Shown in pieces: positions 44,030 to 56,600 of a DNA stretch of 64,000 nucleotides. Each line of letters opens with the position of its first letter. The first letter of the stretch is position 1. The stretch comes from Mikania micrantha (taxonomy: Eukaryota; Streptophyta; Magnoliopsida; Asterales; Asteraceae): positions 49,741,484 to 49,805,483 of the forward strand of contig CM018697.1 of the NCBI GenBank assembly GCA_009363875.1. Reading direction: 5' to 3'. The position numbers were made by a program, and so were the translations under genes. Under the pieces are notes generated by a model. The model worked only from the letters and a program-made list of their open reading frames with translations, searched no databases and was not told the origin of the DNA.

Positions 44030-47000
44030 TCATTTGTTAGTGTCAGATGAAGGAAGGACTTCATCCTTTAGAAAAACACCATTAGCCGATAACATATATA
44101 AAAATCTGGGTTTATCAAAAGATTTTTGTAAAAATATCGGCTTTCTGGTGATCAGTTTGAATTTTAACAACATTGATGAGTTTCTTTTCAAAACAATCAC
44201 GTATGAAGTGATATTTAATATCGATGTCTTTGGTTTTCGAGTGCTGGACTGGATTCTTAGTGACAGTTATGGCGGCAGTATTATCAACATAGATAGGAGT
44301 GTTAGAAAAATGTAACCCATAGTCCCTGAGTTGCTGTGTATCTAGATGATTTGTGAACAGCAACTAGCAGCAGCAATGTATTCAGCTTCACAGGTTGAAG
44401 TAGACACCGACATTTGCTTCTTGACTTGAAATCTATCTTGCATCCGCCATAATCTGAATCACTATATGCAGTAAGCCCAAAGTTATCATCATTAGGGTAC
44501 CATAAGCCAACATCCGGTGTACCCTTCAGATAACGCATAATCCTCTTCACAGCAATGAGATGTGATACTCTTGGTTTTGATTGATAACGAGCACACAAGC
44601 ATGTGGCGAACATGATGTCTGGCCAAGAAGCAGTGAGATACATCAGAGATCCAATCATTCCTTGGTATAGAGTGGCGTGGATTAACTCCCCCTTTTCATC
44701 TGGTGTAATCCCGTGATTAACAGCCAGTGGGGTACCAACAGGCTTTGCATCCGACATACTGAACCGTCTTAGAATGTCATCAACATATTTGGTCTGATGA
44801 ATGAAAATCCCTGCCTCAGACTGATCCACCTGCAACCCCAGAAAAAATTTCATCTCTCCCATTGAGCTCATTTCGAACTTCTCCTTCATAACTGTCTCAA
44901 ACTTCTTGCACAGACTATCATTCGTGGAACCAAAAATGATGTCATCCACATAAACTTGCACTAAGAGTAGATCACCATCCTTCTCTCGAATAAACAGTGT
45001 ACAGTCAATGACACCTCTTCTGAACCCATTGTTCAGAAGGTGAGTAGATAGTGTCTCATACCATGCTCGCGGTGCTTGGTGTAATCCATATAAGGCCTTG
45101 TCTAGCTTGTAGACTTGGTCACGATGCAATGGATCCTCAAACCCGGGAGGTTGACTGACATACACTGTTTCACTTATCACACCGTGAAGGAATGCACTCT
45201 TGACATCCATTTGATAGACTTTAAACTTCTTGAAGGATGCATATGCCAAGAAAATACGAATTGCTTCAAGTCGAGCAACCGGTGCAAACACTTCATTATA
45301 GTCCAATCTTTGAATCTGTCTAAATCCTTGAACCACCAGACGTGCCTTGTTTCGCACAATGATCCCGTGATCATCCTTTTTACAACGAAGAACCCATCTG
45401 GTGCCTATGACTTTTGCACCTTTTGGTCTGTCAACAAGTTGCCAGACACCTAATTTCTTGAATTGTAGGAGTTCTTCTTGCATGGCATCAACCCATGATT
45501 CTTCATTTAAAGCTTCAGTGACGGTTCGCGGTTCAACTTGGGAGATAAAACAAGAATGGGCACAAAAGCTTACATCTGCAAAATCAAGAATGTCTGCAAG
45601 TCCCCCTGAAGAGAGCTGATTTCTTGTCTTAACCGCATCCAACGGACTTCCAATGATGTTTTCTTGAGGATGAATACAATTAATTCTCCCGAAAAGATGA
45701 GGTGGAACTTCAACCTGTGGATCTAGATTGTTCAGATTCAAATCCTCAAGATCCGGTACAAGATTATCAACATTTGGTTCGGGGGCAGCAGGCTGAATGA
45801 GATTGTCATCTGTGTCTGAGCTATCATCATTTTTCTGTACTGTGGGAATTGAAGTGGATGAAGGTTGCACTGGTTCATCAGGTGCATTTTGTGCATCATA
45901 CATCATTTGAACAGCAACATCTTCATCTGAGTACATGGGAGGCATATTGAATGAGTCGAAAAGGTCGGAATAGTCAAACATCCAGTCTGGACCCTTTCCA
46001 GGTGGGGGCATAGTGTGTCTTTGAACATCAACATGGTACCACTCCTCTACGTTCTGAGTTGATCTGTTGTAAACTCTTTTATTAGGAGTGTTGTACCCAA
46101 GAAAAAACCCTTCTTCCACCTTCACATTGAACTTGCCATGCTCTTGTTTCTTAAGCATTGTGCAGGGTGCACCAAAAGGTTCAAGATACTTAAGATTAGG
46201 CTTTCTATTGTGGAGCAGTTCAAAGCAGGTCTTCCTATGTCTCTTCACTATCAAAACCCGGTTCAATGTGTAGCAAGCATTTGCTACAGATTCATTCATG
46301 AACTGAACTGGAAGAGATGAATCAGCAAGCATCGTTTTAGCAGCCTCAATCATTGTCCTGTTTTTCCTCTCAGCAACACCGTTCATTTGAGGGACATATG
46401 GAGCACTAAATTGTTGAACAGTGCCCCGTGCATTACAAAAGTTCTCCATGTTGTGGTTCTTAAACTCCGTCCCATTGTCAGTTCTGAGCATTCAAATCTT
46501 AAGCTTGTAAAGTGACTCAAGTTTGGTAGTCAACACTTGAATGCACTTAAACGTTTCAGATTTCTCCTTTAGAAAGAAAACCCAAGAGTATCTTAAATAT
46601 TCATCAGTGATGACTAACCAATATTGATCTCCAGCTATACTCTTGCGGTTTACTGGACCAAATAAATCCATATGGAGAAGCTCAAGAGGAACATTGATTG
46701 AATGAAACTTCTTCAACTTGTGAGGCTGCTTGGTCTGCTTACCTTTCTTGCAGGATACACAGAAATCAGACAGTCTAAAATTCTTCAGACTAACCCCCTC
46801 AACCAAATTGTTGTGTACTAAATGATTCATCTTGCGTAGACTCAAATGACCCATCCTCTTATGCCAAAGAATTGAATCTTTCTCAGTTGCCTTTGACATA
46901 AAACATGAAGCTGTGAAGGATTGTTGAAGCTGTGACCATGTTGAGTGCAAACAAGTCCTGCTTTCTGGGAGCTGACATCAAAATCCAATCTTCAGGAATA

Positions 47001-47326
47001 GTCACACCTTGCTTGATAATGTAGCATTTGGAATCATCAAAAAGAACTTTATACTGCTTGTCACAGATCTGTGACACTGAAAGTAGATTATTCTCCAACA
47101 TCTTGACATATCTGACTTTGTCAAAAGAAACTTGGCCATTTGACAAAATGCCCTCTCCTGTTATGAACCCACCTTTGTCACCGGCAAACGCTACAGAACC
47201 ACCTCGAACAGAATTAACGTTGGTGAGCAGCGAAATATCACCAGTCATGTGCCTGGAAGCCCCACTATCAACGATCCAAGAGCTGTTAAGAGTAGCTGTT
47301 GGGGCATCCTGCACAAACACAAACAA
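44030..47326 (-). pseudogene. Cop2 pol: protease, integrase, reverse transcriptase, RNase H
   Basis: It opens after TGCAG at 47309. Protease is SSWIVDSGASRHMTGD (47220-47270), the pre-integrase zinc site WHKRMGH...CVSCKKGKQ follows, and integrase runs from LLHMDLFGPVN to the RTDNGTEFKN block with a break near 46490. The 729-codon block 46491-44302 holds the rest of integrase (NGVAERKNRT) and RT (YVDDIIFGS near 44935-44960; LDKALYGLHQAPRAW). RNase H (YSDSDYGGCK, then KDIDIKYHFIRDCFEKKLI) has breaks near 44440 and 44120. The C-terminal FDKPRFLYMLSANG is in another frame, ending TGA 44030. Domains are in copia order and close to Cop3 pol. Confidence 0.92.
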
Positions 47327-47330
47327 TTAG
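47309..47330 (-). promoter_or_regulatory. Cop2 gag stop with overlapping 3'-splice-site-like sequence
   Basis: The minus strand reads AACTAATTGTTTGTGTTTG then TGCAG|GATGCC. The gag frame stops at the TAA inside CTAAT and the protease frame opens after the AG. It is the cleanest example of the pattern in the window. Confidence 0.5.
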
Positions 47331-50227
47331 TTTGTTTTGGAAACCCAAGTTTTTACAGTCTTGGGTTGACCCAAAGAGTCACGGATCCAAACATCGATCC
47401 ATTTACCATCAGTGATAGCCTTATCTGGGATGGGTGAAACTGATGTCTCAGAAGACGTGACTCTCCAGACAGTGTTTTTGCTGAAAGAGTTTTTCAGGTA
47501 AATGGATGATGGCTTTGTTTTATTGACATTAACAACTTTGGGAACATCCAAGTTGGTTTAACCTGATTTGGTTGTTTGGATTTTGCTTGAGTTGACTTAG
47601 ATTCCGATTTAACAACTTTGATAAAAATCTGATTTAGTTTGCTGGGTGGTACAACCTTTGGTCTTATCAACTGTGGACAAAATCTAACTATGTGTCCAGG
47701 TGTACCACACTCAAAACAAACTTTGTCACCCTTTTTATGAAAATGTTTTAATTCAGATAAGGATTGCCTTTATGGTTTAAAAACATTTGTTTTAGGCTTG
47801 TTCTGATTAAAACCCAAACCATTTTTCCCATTAGGAACAAGATTGTCAATCTTGTTAGATACACAAGCTTCATTTTCTTTTGAAGCTTTCACAAAGCCTA
47901 AAGCTTGATAAATTTTTGAAGATGAGATTGGGTTGCCTCTCATGACAATTGGTGGCCGATTCTAAACAGTAACACAATCTGATGAATCATCAGATTCATC
48001 CTCAGAATCTGAGACCCAATCTTCAACAATCCCTTCCACAAAAGATTCCTCTGACAAGGAGGAACCCTCATCAGTAATCATCCCAATTGGATCAATTACT
48101 AATGGAGTTTTAACTTGGAAATCTTTAACATCTTTGTCATCTGGTGAGTTGACAAAGCTGTTTAAGATTGGTGGAGGACATTGTTGATAGTTCACTTTTC
48201 CCTTACCCTTCTGATCAGTACCCCTATTGATCATATGCTCAATGATGTATGAGGAGCTTTCATAGCTCTTTAGCTTTTGACCTAATGTCTCATAGTCACA
48301 TTCGACTATGGATAACTTCTTCTTTATCTCATTGATGGTATTGAGATAAGAAGTGATAGCATCTTGCTTGTTCAGAACAGTAATCTCAGCCTCATGAAGT
48401 TGTCTGTTTAAAAGTTCAATTTTAGCTTGAACATCTTTCTCATTTTAAAACTTTGTTTGCCTCAATACAAAGGTTGAGATCACTAATCAGATCAGCATTG
48501 TGCTTCTGATAAGCAAGGACTTTGCTATCAAAATCAACACATTTAAAGAATTTAAAATGAGAAGATGAGCAATCATCAGATACCTGATCTGATTGTGAAG
48601 ATGTAGAAGGAGTAGCAGATGAGTTTACCATCAAAGCAAACTGAGTAACAGGTTCTTCAAGATCAGCATCATAATCAGTTTGAGTGTCTGAGTCTGACAA
48701 ACTTTCTGACTCTGAACCAGATGTTTCTTCTATCCTGATTTGTGCTTCTTCAGAATTGCTCTCTTTACTTGAATCATCAATCTTCAGAATCTCAGCAACA
48801 CATGCTTTATCCTGTCCCCCTTGTTCAGAATTGAATCCGAAATCCCAATTCTCAAATTCATCTTGCTGTACCATCAATGCTTTACCTGCATTTGAAGAAC
48901 TTGTTTGAGCAGAAGAATCAATAGGGACAAGTCTTCTCTCTGGATTAGCTGTAGCACGTTTCTGGTGCTAAAAAGGATTCTTGTTCCCTGCTTTCCTTGG
49001 GTGCTTGCACTGCCTGGTAAAATGACCTTTCACCCCACAATTGTAGCAGGTGACAGATGCCATATCAAATCCAAACTTAGACTCCTTGTTTAGACTGATG
49101 TCTTTTCCTATTCTTTTCACAAACTCCTTTGCCCTTCTCACAGCACTGGCAAGAGCCCACATGATATCTATCCTTTCCATATCATCTGGGTCTATCTGAG
49201 AATAATCATCATTGGTCAGATAAGGATTGCCAATCTGTCCAGCTACTAAACCATCATAGGAGCTGACAAGAGTAGACAAAAGACCCATGTGCTCCTTGGC
49301 AATCTCTACAGTCACTTTATCAAAGTTGTCTGTCTTCAGACTGGTGACCGGTTGATGATGTTCCTTCTGAGAGCTGGATGAGGAGGAAGACTGACTAAAA
49401 TGAATCTGATTGGAAGATGGAGCTTCAGTAGTCTGAGAAACAAAGGCAGTTTTTAGTGGAGCATGAGAAGATGATTTCTCGACAGTTGGAGTAGAATAAT
49501 ACAATGAGGGATCCTAGACTTGAGCAACTCTCTTAGCCTTCCACTTGTTCTCTATTTCTTGCTCTTTCAGCTTCTGGATGAAATCATTTATGTCCATATG
49601 TGCCATCATCTCATTCTGCTTAAGTACCATAAAAAATGACTCCCATTTTGGAGGCAAGGCATCTGCCAAACACTGGATCTTCTCCTGAGTAGTAGTCTTG
49701 ACTTCATGGTTGAACAACTCACTCAAAAGATGGTAGAATCTAGCAATCAAATCATCCAATGATTCATTCCCCACATACATGAAGCTGTTGAATTCCTTCC
49801 TTAATGCTTTTGACTTGATGTTCTTTAGTGCAACATTCCCCACATACCTCTGCTGCAAAGCATCCCACAAATACTTCGAGGAAGTAAACTGTCTAAACTG
49901 ATGGAAGATATCAGTAGCAATGGACAGAGACAGAATAGCATAAGCTTTCTTCTCGTAATCATAAATCTTCCTCTGAGGCTCACTCATCCGTGTGACTAGT
50001 ATAGGAGTACCATCTTCATTCAGAGGCCTCAGATAACCACCTTCAATCATCATCCATAAGTTAGTGTCTACTCAATTTATGTGAATCTCAAATCTTTATT
50101 TCCAGTGCGGATAATCATCTAAGGACAGTAACTTGGGATCTTTATTGGAGTTCCCTGTCTCAGTTTCAGTCAGCAGCAAAGTCTGAATACGATGGTTCTG
50201 GTTAGCCATCAATGCTAAATCCTCCAT
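47327..50227 (-). pseudogene. Cop2 gag (several lesions)
   Basis: The likely start is ATG 50227 (MEDLALMANQNHRIQT). Two stops follow near 50100 and 50075, in place of residues of the conserved WK.RFE...N.VDTNLW. Then comes the Gag core (LWDALQQRYVGNVALKNIKS, 49850), a zinc knuckle CYNCGVKGHFTRQC (49000-49050), an acidic/Ser-rich stretch, a coiled-coil part (48240-48480), and a second knuckle CFECGTPGHIVRFC near 47680-47730, which lies in a short frame. The end is KTWVSKTN with TAA 47327. The layout matches Cop3 Gag. At least five breaks. Confidence 0.88.
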
Positions 50228-50787
50228 AGAATCAAGAACTATAATATCCAACACTTAGAAAAAATTTCAATCCGATGGCCGAATGAAGACAATTATGGCG
50301 AATGTCGGGGACCGAATGTGATGAAACTGGCGAAAGAGAAAATGAGTGTGACAGTTGGGTGAATGAGCAGGGCGATTGAACCTATTCGGCGAATGAAAGG
50401 ATCGAATGAGGCTATTCGCCGAATGAGAGGTCGAAAGAAGCTATTCGCCAAATGAGTGGTCGAATGGAGCTATTCGGCGAATGAGTGTGATTCGGGCAAA
50501 CTTATTCGGCCGCCCAACTCATTCGGGCTATCTGGGGTTTTCAGCAACTAAAATCGCGATAACTCTTGATTTAGACCAAATCTTTGCACCAAATTAGGTA
50601 CATAACACCATGTCAAGATTACCAACCAAATGAGATGACCATTTTGACAAAAACACCACAAAAACTTGCTGATTTTGAATGAAACAGTGACTTGGGGAAC
50701 AAGAAAATCAGGGTTTTTGCAAGTTACGAAAATCCAATATGAGATCTGATGATTTTGAATGGAAATCGAGTAGAATGAAGAGCCAAA
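50228..50787 (-). other. Cop2 gag leader with CGAATG iterons
   Basis: Noncoding DNA between gag and PBS. CGAATG and ATTCGGCGAATG motifs are dense at 50273-50530. The rest holds no recognisable signal. Confidence 0.85.
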
Positions 50788-50799
50788 GCTCTGATACCA
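50788..50799 (-). other. Cop2 primer-binding site
   Basis: The minus strand reads TGGTATCAGAGC, then TTTGGCT, two bases inside the 5' LTR. Confidence 0.9.
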
Positions 50800-50801
50800 C
50801 C

Positions 50802-51431
50802 TGGTAGGACTTATTAGGAGCTCGGAAACAATCCGGTTCCTATGGATATCTACTCGACAGCCTCTGGAATAGTGCGGAATCCTATTCCATGGTTTTCCAA
50901 TCGAAGCCAACAGCAACTGTGGCGATCCGAAGGAGATGGATGGATGTTTGATCGAGAATCGAACACCACGGGTTGAGAATCGAACTTGGACGTGCAATGG
51001 CCGCTCTAATCTCCTAGGGTTTTGACTATGGGTTCTCAGGGAAGAAGGAGGGCTCAAAAAGTTAGGTTTGAAACATATTTGGTTGGTATTTATAGACTGT
51101 TGTCATTCGGCCGAATGAGAGGCCGAAGCAACTCATTCGGCGAATGTCAGAGTCGAATGGACAAGTCATTCGAATGAGTCATTCGGCGAATGACTCATTC
51201 GTTAGCCTATGTCATCCTCTAGTTTGTTCATTCGGCAAATGGCTTCATACTTAGAGTCATTCGCCCGAATGTGTCTGAAAAACATATAACTTCAACTTTA
51301 AACATAATCAAACACTTATAATCAATAATAAACATTTAGAACAATATAGTAAGACAACTTCCATTAATATAATAAACTTTATACATTAAGAACAGTACAA
51401 AATAGAACTAGGGACATTTAATGCATCTACA
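50802..51431 (-). repeat. Cop2 5' LTR
   Basis: TGGTAGGAC...GCATCTACA (one extra G against the other LTR). TATA box TCTATAAATA on the minus strand at 51087-51096, U3 motif cluster 51108-51275. Right TSD CAAAC at 51432-51436. Confidence 0.93.
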
Positions 51432-51436
51432 CAAAC

Positions 51437-51819
51437 CTTTCAAGCAAAGCATCCCACAACTGCTTAGCTGTCTGATGTTCCTTGAAACCATGAGCAACAT
51501 CAGTGGACAGAGCCATTGTGATTGATGCGTATGCCTTATCATCTTTCTCTTTCAAAAGAATGTCAGCTTCGGTATACAGTTCAGGGTCCTTGGGAATTAA
51601 TCCATTTAGCTCACTCTGGTACATGGGCACGTGAGGCCCGTCTTCAATTGACGTCAATAGCTTCGGGTCAGTGTACTTGTTGAGTGATTGGAACCTGAAT
51701 TTCCAATCCTGAAAGTTATCTCCCGACACGAGCCTTAGTGGCTTTGTTCTGGTGCAGATCTCATTATCCAAATTGATCAGGTTAGACAGGTTGGTCAGGT
51801 TCTTTGATGCCATGATCAA
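51437..51819 (-). pseudogene. Cop1 gag, N-terminal part
   Basis: The open frame starts at 51819 (MIMASKNLTNLSNLINLD; the MASKN Met at 51813 is equally possible). It contains LVSGDNFQDWKFRFQSL, the N-terminal Gag block that has W-K-x-R-F in all three copia elements here, and ends KQLWDALLERF at the Cop2 insertion. The rest of the protein is at 2215-4591. This segment is uninterrupted, so its Trp codons at the conserved block are intact, unlike Cop3. Confidence 0.88.
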
Positions 51820-52270
51820 TCAGAAAATTTGCTAAGTCTATTTCATGAACTTTCCAATAGTGCTAAGTACCAAACAATACTCGAAACAATCACAGCTACC
51901 CGAACTTGGCAACATACTTGAACCTCTGATGTATTCGAAAAACTGTGTATTGGAAAATCTCAAATGTATTCGAACTCAAGACCTGTAGTCGAAACTTGAC
52001 CCTGTATTCGAAATCAAAATGTAGTCGAAATCTCCAAATACTCGAAATCACCAAAACTGTTGTTGAACTACAATTGTATTCGAACTCTAGTATACTCGAA
52101 GAGACTGTATTCGAAATTTCAACTTGAAAATACTTGAAAATTTTCCGGAGAAATATTTCTCAAGATTCAGAGTACCAAATTAGAATAGCAACTAGAAGGA
52201 ATAGAGTAGAACAATAAAGCAATGAACTTGCATTGAAAAGCTTGTACCTTGATGTAGAAAAGAGCACTAA
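51820..52270 (-). other. Cop1 gag leader with TTCGAA iterons
   Basis: Noncoding. At 51890-52130 it has repeated GTATTCGAA, TACTCGAAA and TAGTCGAAA motifs, the Cop1 version of the family-specific iteron. Confidence 0.82.
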
Positions 52271-52283
52271 GTCTCTGATACCA
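52271..52283 (-). other. Cop1 primer-binding site
   Basis: TGGTATCAGAGAC on the minus strand, two bases from the 5' LTR. Confidence 0.9.
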
Positions 52284-52285
52284 CT

Positions 52286-52651
52286 TGTAGGTCCCAAAAC
52301 AGATCAAGAACTAAGCTTTAAGCCTCCAATCTGCATCAAATGTATCTACAACGTGCGGAATCCGAAATAGAAACACAAGAACAAGAAGAAAGTTCAAAAC
52401 TTCGATATATTTTAGTGAAGTACATGATGTAATGCCTCAATACGTCTAGAGAGCGTTACTCGGGAATCCAACCCTATAATACTGCAAAATACGTCTATTT
52501 ATACTACTTCTAGGTATACTCGAACCACTATACACGAAAATGTTCGAGTACACGAATTACTAGTGTAAACGAAAAACTAAGTACACGAATATCAAAACAA
52601 AATCTTCTCTGGTTGGCTTTGTCAGTCCTTATCTTCAATTAGGGCTCTACA
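52286..52651 (-). repeat. Cop1 5' LTR
   Basis: TGTAGGTCCC...GGGCTCTACA, 366 bp with inverted ends TGTAG/CTACA. The minus-strand TATA box is GTATAAATAG at about 52497-52506. Upstream U3 (52510-52610) has ACTCGAA and ACACGAA repeats. The partner LTR is lost. Confidence 0.88.
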
Positions 52652-53292
52652 ATACATGCTAAAATATCAGGTTACGCTGGTGAGTTCTAGATTTATAAAA
52701 CATTATAAACGTTTTTGTGAGTTAAAACAATATTTGCATGAATCATCATTTCATATACATAAACTATTGCACATAAACCATCATTTTCATCATAACCATT
52801 GTAACCACCATCATCATGGAACCGCTGTCATTAACATGAGCAGTGGGCTTATGTCGGCACAATACTCCATACCTTGTTATGGTCAGGTTGACCCTCATTC
52901 CCTGTTATCGTCAGGTGGACTTTCATACCCTATTATAGTCAGGTTGACTTTCATACCCTGTTATAATCAGGTGGACTTTCATACCTTGTTATAGTCAGGT
53001 TGACTTTCATACCTTGTTATAGTCAGGTTGACTTTCATACTTACCGGTGAGCATCATTCGTACATATCCCATGAAAAGTATTGGAACATCATCCGTTCAT
53101 CATAACATGATACACTTGCATCATGTCATCATACCATCATTCATCATAACGTCATGGCTTCATAAACAATTCATACTAGCATCTTGTCATCGTTACATCA
53201 TACTCTTATCCTAGTGGCATAGGAGTCATCATAACATATTATGCTAGTATCATTTCACCCTATCATCATAGCATCCTAGCATCATATAGATG
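52652..53292. other. Unassigned DNA between Cop1 and Gyp2
   Basis: It contains no ORF of merit and is rich in CATCAT. It holds the minisatellite at 52868-53035. It may be a remnant of another LTR, but I cannot assign it. Confidence 0.6.
52868..53035. repeat. 28-bp minisatellite, six units
   Basis: Units start at 52868, 52896, 52924, 52952, 52980 and 53008, each exactly 28 bp (consensus CATACC(C/T)TGTTATAGTCAGG, then T(T/G)GACTTT). The GGTTGAC and GGTGGAC forms alternate through the first four units. Confidence 0.93.
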
Positions 53293-53614
53293 TGTGACAA
53301 CACGCGAATCAGGTTTATATTAAAACTTTAAATTTCGATGCATTTTGTTAATATGTTTAGATAAACACACTTCTTAGAAACATTAAGTAGAGAAATTATG
53401 TCATTAGTTGAGAACAATAGAACGCCCATGCCATAAAAATTTAGAAACAAGAATTCTCCTACGAAACATAATATATCCTTGTGACACAACGAGTGAAAAT
53501 AATGTGAAACAATGATTTCACATATCCATATATGTATGTATTTATTTTTAAGCTTGTTTAAAAATATGATAATTATAATGTCTAATGTTAAATTAATTCT
53601 AATAAATGATTATC

Positions 53615-53659
<45 letters not shown>

Positions 53660-56600
53660 TATATGTATGTCACGACATACACACATAGTAACATATATGT
53701 TCACATTTTGTTTATACATACATACATGCATAGGTGATTTAAATAAATAAAGCACAACTCTTTATAGTATCTACACATAACATCATGTTATGTATATAGA
53801 ATAATTGTCCCTACATGCATGGGTATATCATGACTCACATACCTACATATATTCGGTATATATATATATATACACACACGGTTACATTTCATATATATAT
53901 AAACATATATACATACGTTAGACACACACATACAACAAACAAAAACCTTACACCACCTTTTAATTTACCCAATCCCTTCCCATGCATTAGCATCAAATCA
54001 AAGAAAATATATATATGTAATACTATCTTTAAACTTTGACATCCTCACACACATATACACGATACATATATATATATATCAAAGGTGTGCATATATACGT
54101 ATGATACACATACATATACATGCCTCTCTCCTTGTTCTCGACACACACACATTCTTATACATATATGTATATATTCGACACATATACACACACACTACAA
54201 ACACTAGAAAACAAAACCCCACATATTCCCATCTCTTCACCTCTTCTACACCCAATCCACTCTTCCTCTCTACCCCAAAACCGACCCCCCAATCCCTCTC
54301 CTCTCTTTTTCTTACACCCTTGACCGAGCACCCTCTCTCTCTCTCTCTCCTTCCCTTTAATCGGCATCCCACACACACATTTCATTCTACCACTTAACAC
54401 TTTAACTACTCAAGATTCACCCTCCAATTCCCTCTCTGGTGGTCGACGGTTTTCATCCCTCTCTCTCAAGTCTCTCGACGGTTTAGAAGCCACAACACGA
54501 CACCATACGAGTCCAAGGTTTACATTGACACAAAGGTTAGTTGGTTAGTCTCAAACTCTCGAAAATCTTGTTTTATCTACTCCTCTACTCGTCGCCATTC
54601 TTAACAGCCCCTAAACATCCATTCTCATCGTTTTTAAACCATAAAAATGGAGGTGTTATACGGCTAGATCGCAAAAACACACATGCATGTACATGCATGT
54701 GTGCAAACTTGACTTTTTCCTAACAAAAACTATGATTTTCGTTACAAGAATCTTTGCACATTCATAAAATCAATTTTATTCCCATCTAAAACACCCAAAA
54801 CCATGGGGGATGAGTACCTAGAACGATCCATACACATGCAAGTCTTGCATGTGTGATATCATGATCTTGGAAATCCATAACTTCCATTCTCGTATGTAGC
54901 ATGAACTCTAAATCCATTCTATGTTTTCTACAATTCTTAACAGCCCACAAACCCCTTGGAAAAGTTGCCTACAAGTGTTAAGCACAAAGTGTAAGAACCA
55001 CACTCCTTAACAAATAGTTATATATGCATGCATGTATGTAAAAATGAAAAACTACAACTTAAAATGTTAATATATATACATCGAAATTTTTATCAGGTTT
55101 AGATATGATTTTATTGCTGGAAATATTTTATAAAAGATTGGGTTTTGATGATAGGAATGTTATATTGTAATTTTTGCCCCAAAAACCCAATTTTTAAGAC
55201 TTGTAAGTGTTTAAAATATCAAAATGCATGTTATTAGTTTTCTGGACAGAATGTATAGTTAAAATGAACTTATAATAATGATGGTATAACACTCAAAAAG
55301 TTTGAGTATTTATTTTTATTTCTAGAATAAGTAATGAATTTATTAAGATTCTTATAAATCTTGATAAAATCATCAAAAATAGCTCCTGCGTACTAAAAAT
55401 GCTAAGTATAATTTATTCCTGTATGAATATAGTTAGGAGATCTGGGAAAAATATTGAAACTAAAAATTTATAGTTTAAACTATTTATTTTCTATTTAAAA
55501 TGTTTGTAAAGGCTAAAATACTAATAAAATATGTTACTGCTCAAAATATGATATAAATATTTTTCCCAGTATTCTAATGATACTGGGAAGTCTCAGTAAA
55601 AATATGGTAAATTTTAGTAACTGTTAGGTATTTATTTGATATTTAATATAATAAATAGGTCAAAAATCATTTTATATAGTAAATGACCTCCTAAAATTCT
55701 GAAATTTCACCAGTGACCTTAGAACGTGATTTGGTTACTGTATAAAAAGTTCTGTAATTTTTACATATCGGGAAATATTTATTATAATATTAATGAAATT
55801 TAAAATGATAAAACTGTTTAAAATAGTAAACGAGCTTTAAAAATTCTGAAATTTTTACAGGAGTTAAATAACATGATTATGAGACTGTACGAATATTTTC
55901 GGAATTTTTAGTTAACAGAATCATTTTCTGGGAATTTTTGAGGATTTTAAGCATACAAAATCAAATTTTGATACAAGTAATTGATATAAAAAATAATAGG
56001 GAATGTGTAAATAAAAAATTTACCCAGACCCTTTACTGATAAAAAGTAATGGGTAAAAACATATAAATATGTAAACTTATATTCTCATGTAATTTTGAAT
56101 ACTTGAAAATAAAGTTAAATGGGAAACAATATCACATCAATGTTTATGGCATGAATATTTACTAAAATCTAAACATACATTAGGCAAGTGAACCAATCAA
56201 GATTTACCATCAATCCCTTCATTCGACAGATAACCAAACATCAGTAACAGGTGAGTTCATGTGATCCCTTTTCTTTTACTGTTTTGGGATACTGAAAGCA
56301 TGCTCCATAAACTGTTTATAAAATGTTATTTATGTGATAATGAACGTCCGTTTCAATAAAATTGCTTCCCCTAGACATTAAACGTAATTTACAACCATTA
56401 ACTCATGGTAGAGCCGGTGAGTATATGGGTAGTACTACTTGGGGAATCCCCCACGCACAGTGGCCCGAAAGGGTGGGCCTTATAAAAGTAAGGTTGAAAC
56501 CCCACTGAGGTTATGGCAACCGTTGTGGCATATATTCTTATGATACATAAATGACCGAGGGCAGGAACGGGTCTCGGAATGGGAAGTAGATTTAGTGGAC

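Larger units (their letters stand above)
4597..51431 (-). mobile_element. Cop2: copia (SIRE/Maximus-like) element with aORF, split by NA1
   Basis: Cop2 has LTRs at 4597-5182 (3') and 50802-51431 (5'), a PBS at 50788-50799, gag, pol, a repeat-rich spacer and an extra ORF (aORF) split by NA1 at 5483/38905. Without NA1 it is about 13.4 kb, close to the length of Cop3. TSD CAAAC flanks both ends. The two LTRs differ at many positions and by an extra segment of about 45 bp in the right LTR, so it is clearly older than Cop3. Its own iterated motif is CATTCG/CGAATG. Confidence 0.93.
1272..52651 (-). mobile_element. Cop1: oldest copia element, 3'-truncated, split by Cop2
   Basis: Cop1 is a Ty1/copia retrotransposon read right to left: 5' LTR 52286-52651, PBS 52271-52283, gag start 51819, then gag continues at 4591 after the Cop2 insertion, and pol stops in mid-integrase at 1272. 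The rest of integrase, RT, RNase H, any aORF and the 3' LTR are absent. The left edge abuts Gyp1 without an LTR terminus or TSD, so a deletion or illegitimate recombination made this border. The gag and pol frames are heavily broken, in keeping with it being the lowest layer of the nest. Confidence 0.88.

Noticed and set aside
52652..53292. A host gene between Cop1 and Gyp2
   Set aside because: Only one low-complexity 112-codon frame is present, built on the CATCAT and minisatellite repeats; no splice or start context was convincing.
53620..53657. Poly-A run as the tail of a retrogene or SINE/LINE
   Set aside because: The run is inside the Gyp2 LTR, is found at the same offset in both LTRs and has no TSD or upstream coding sequence.
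53815..54400. Short ORFs on both strands in the Gyp2 LTR (also 63546-63770)
   Set aside because: They lie in TA/CA-rich and pyrimidine-rich LTR DNA, give low-complexity proteins (Ile/Tyr/His/Thr runs), and one recurs only because the LTR is repeated.
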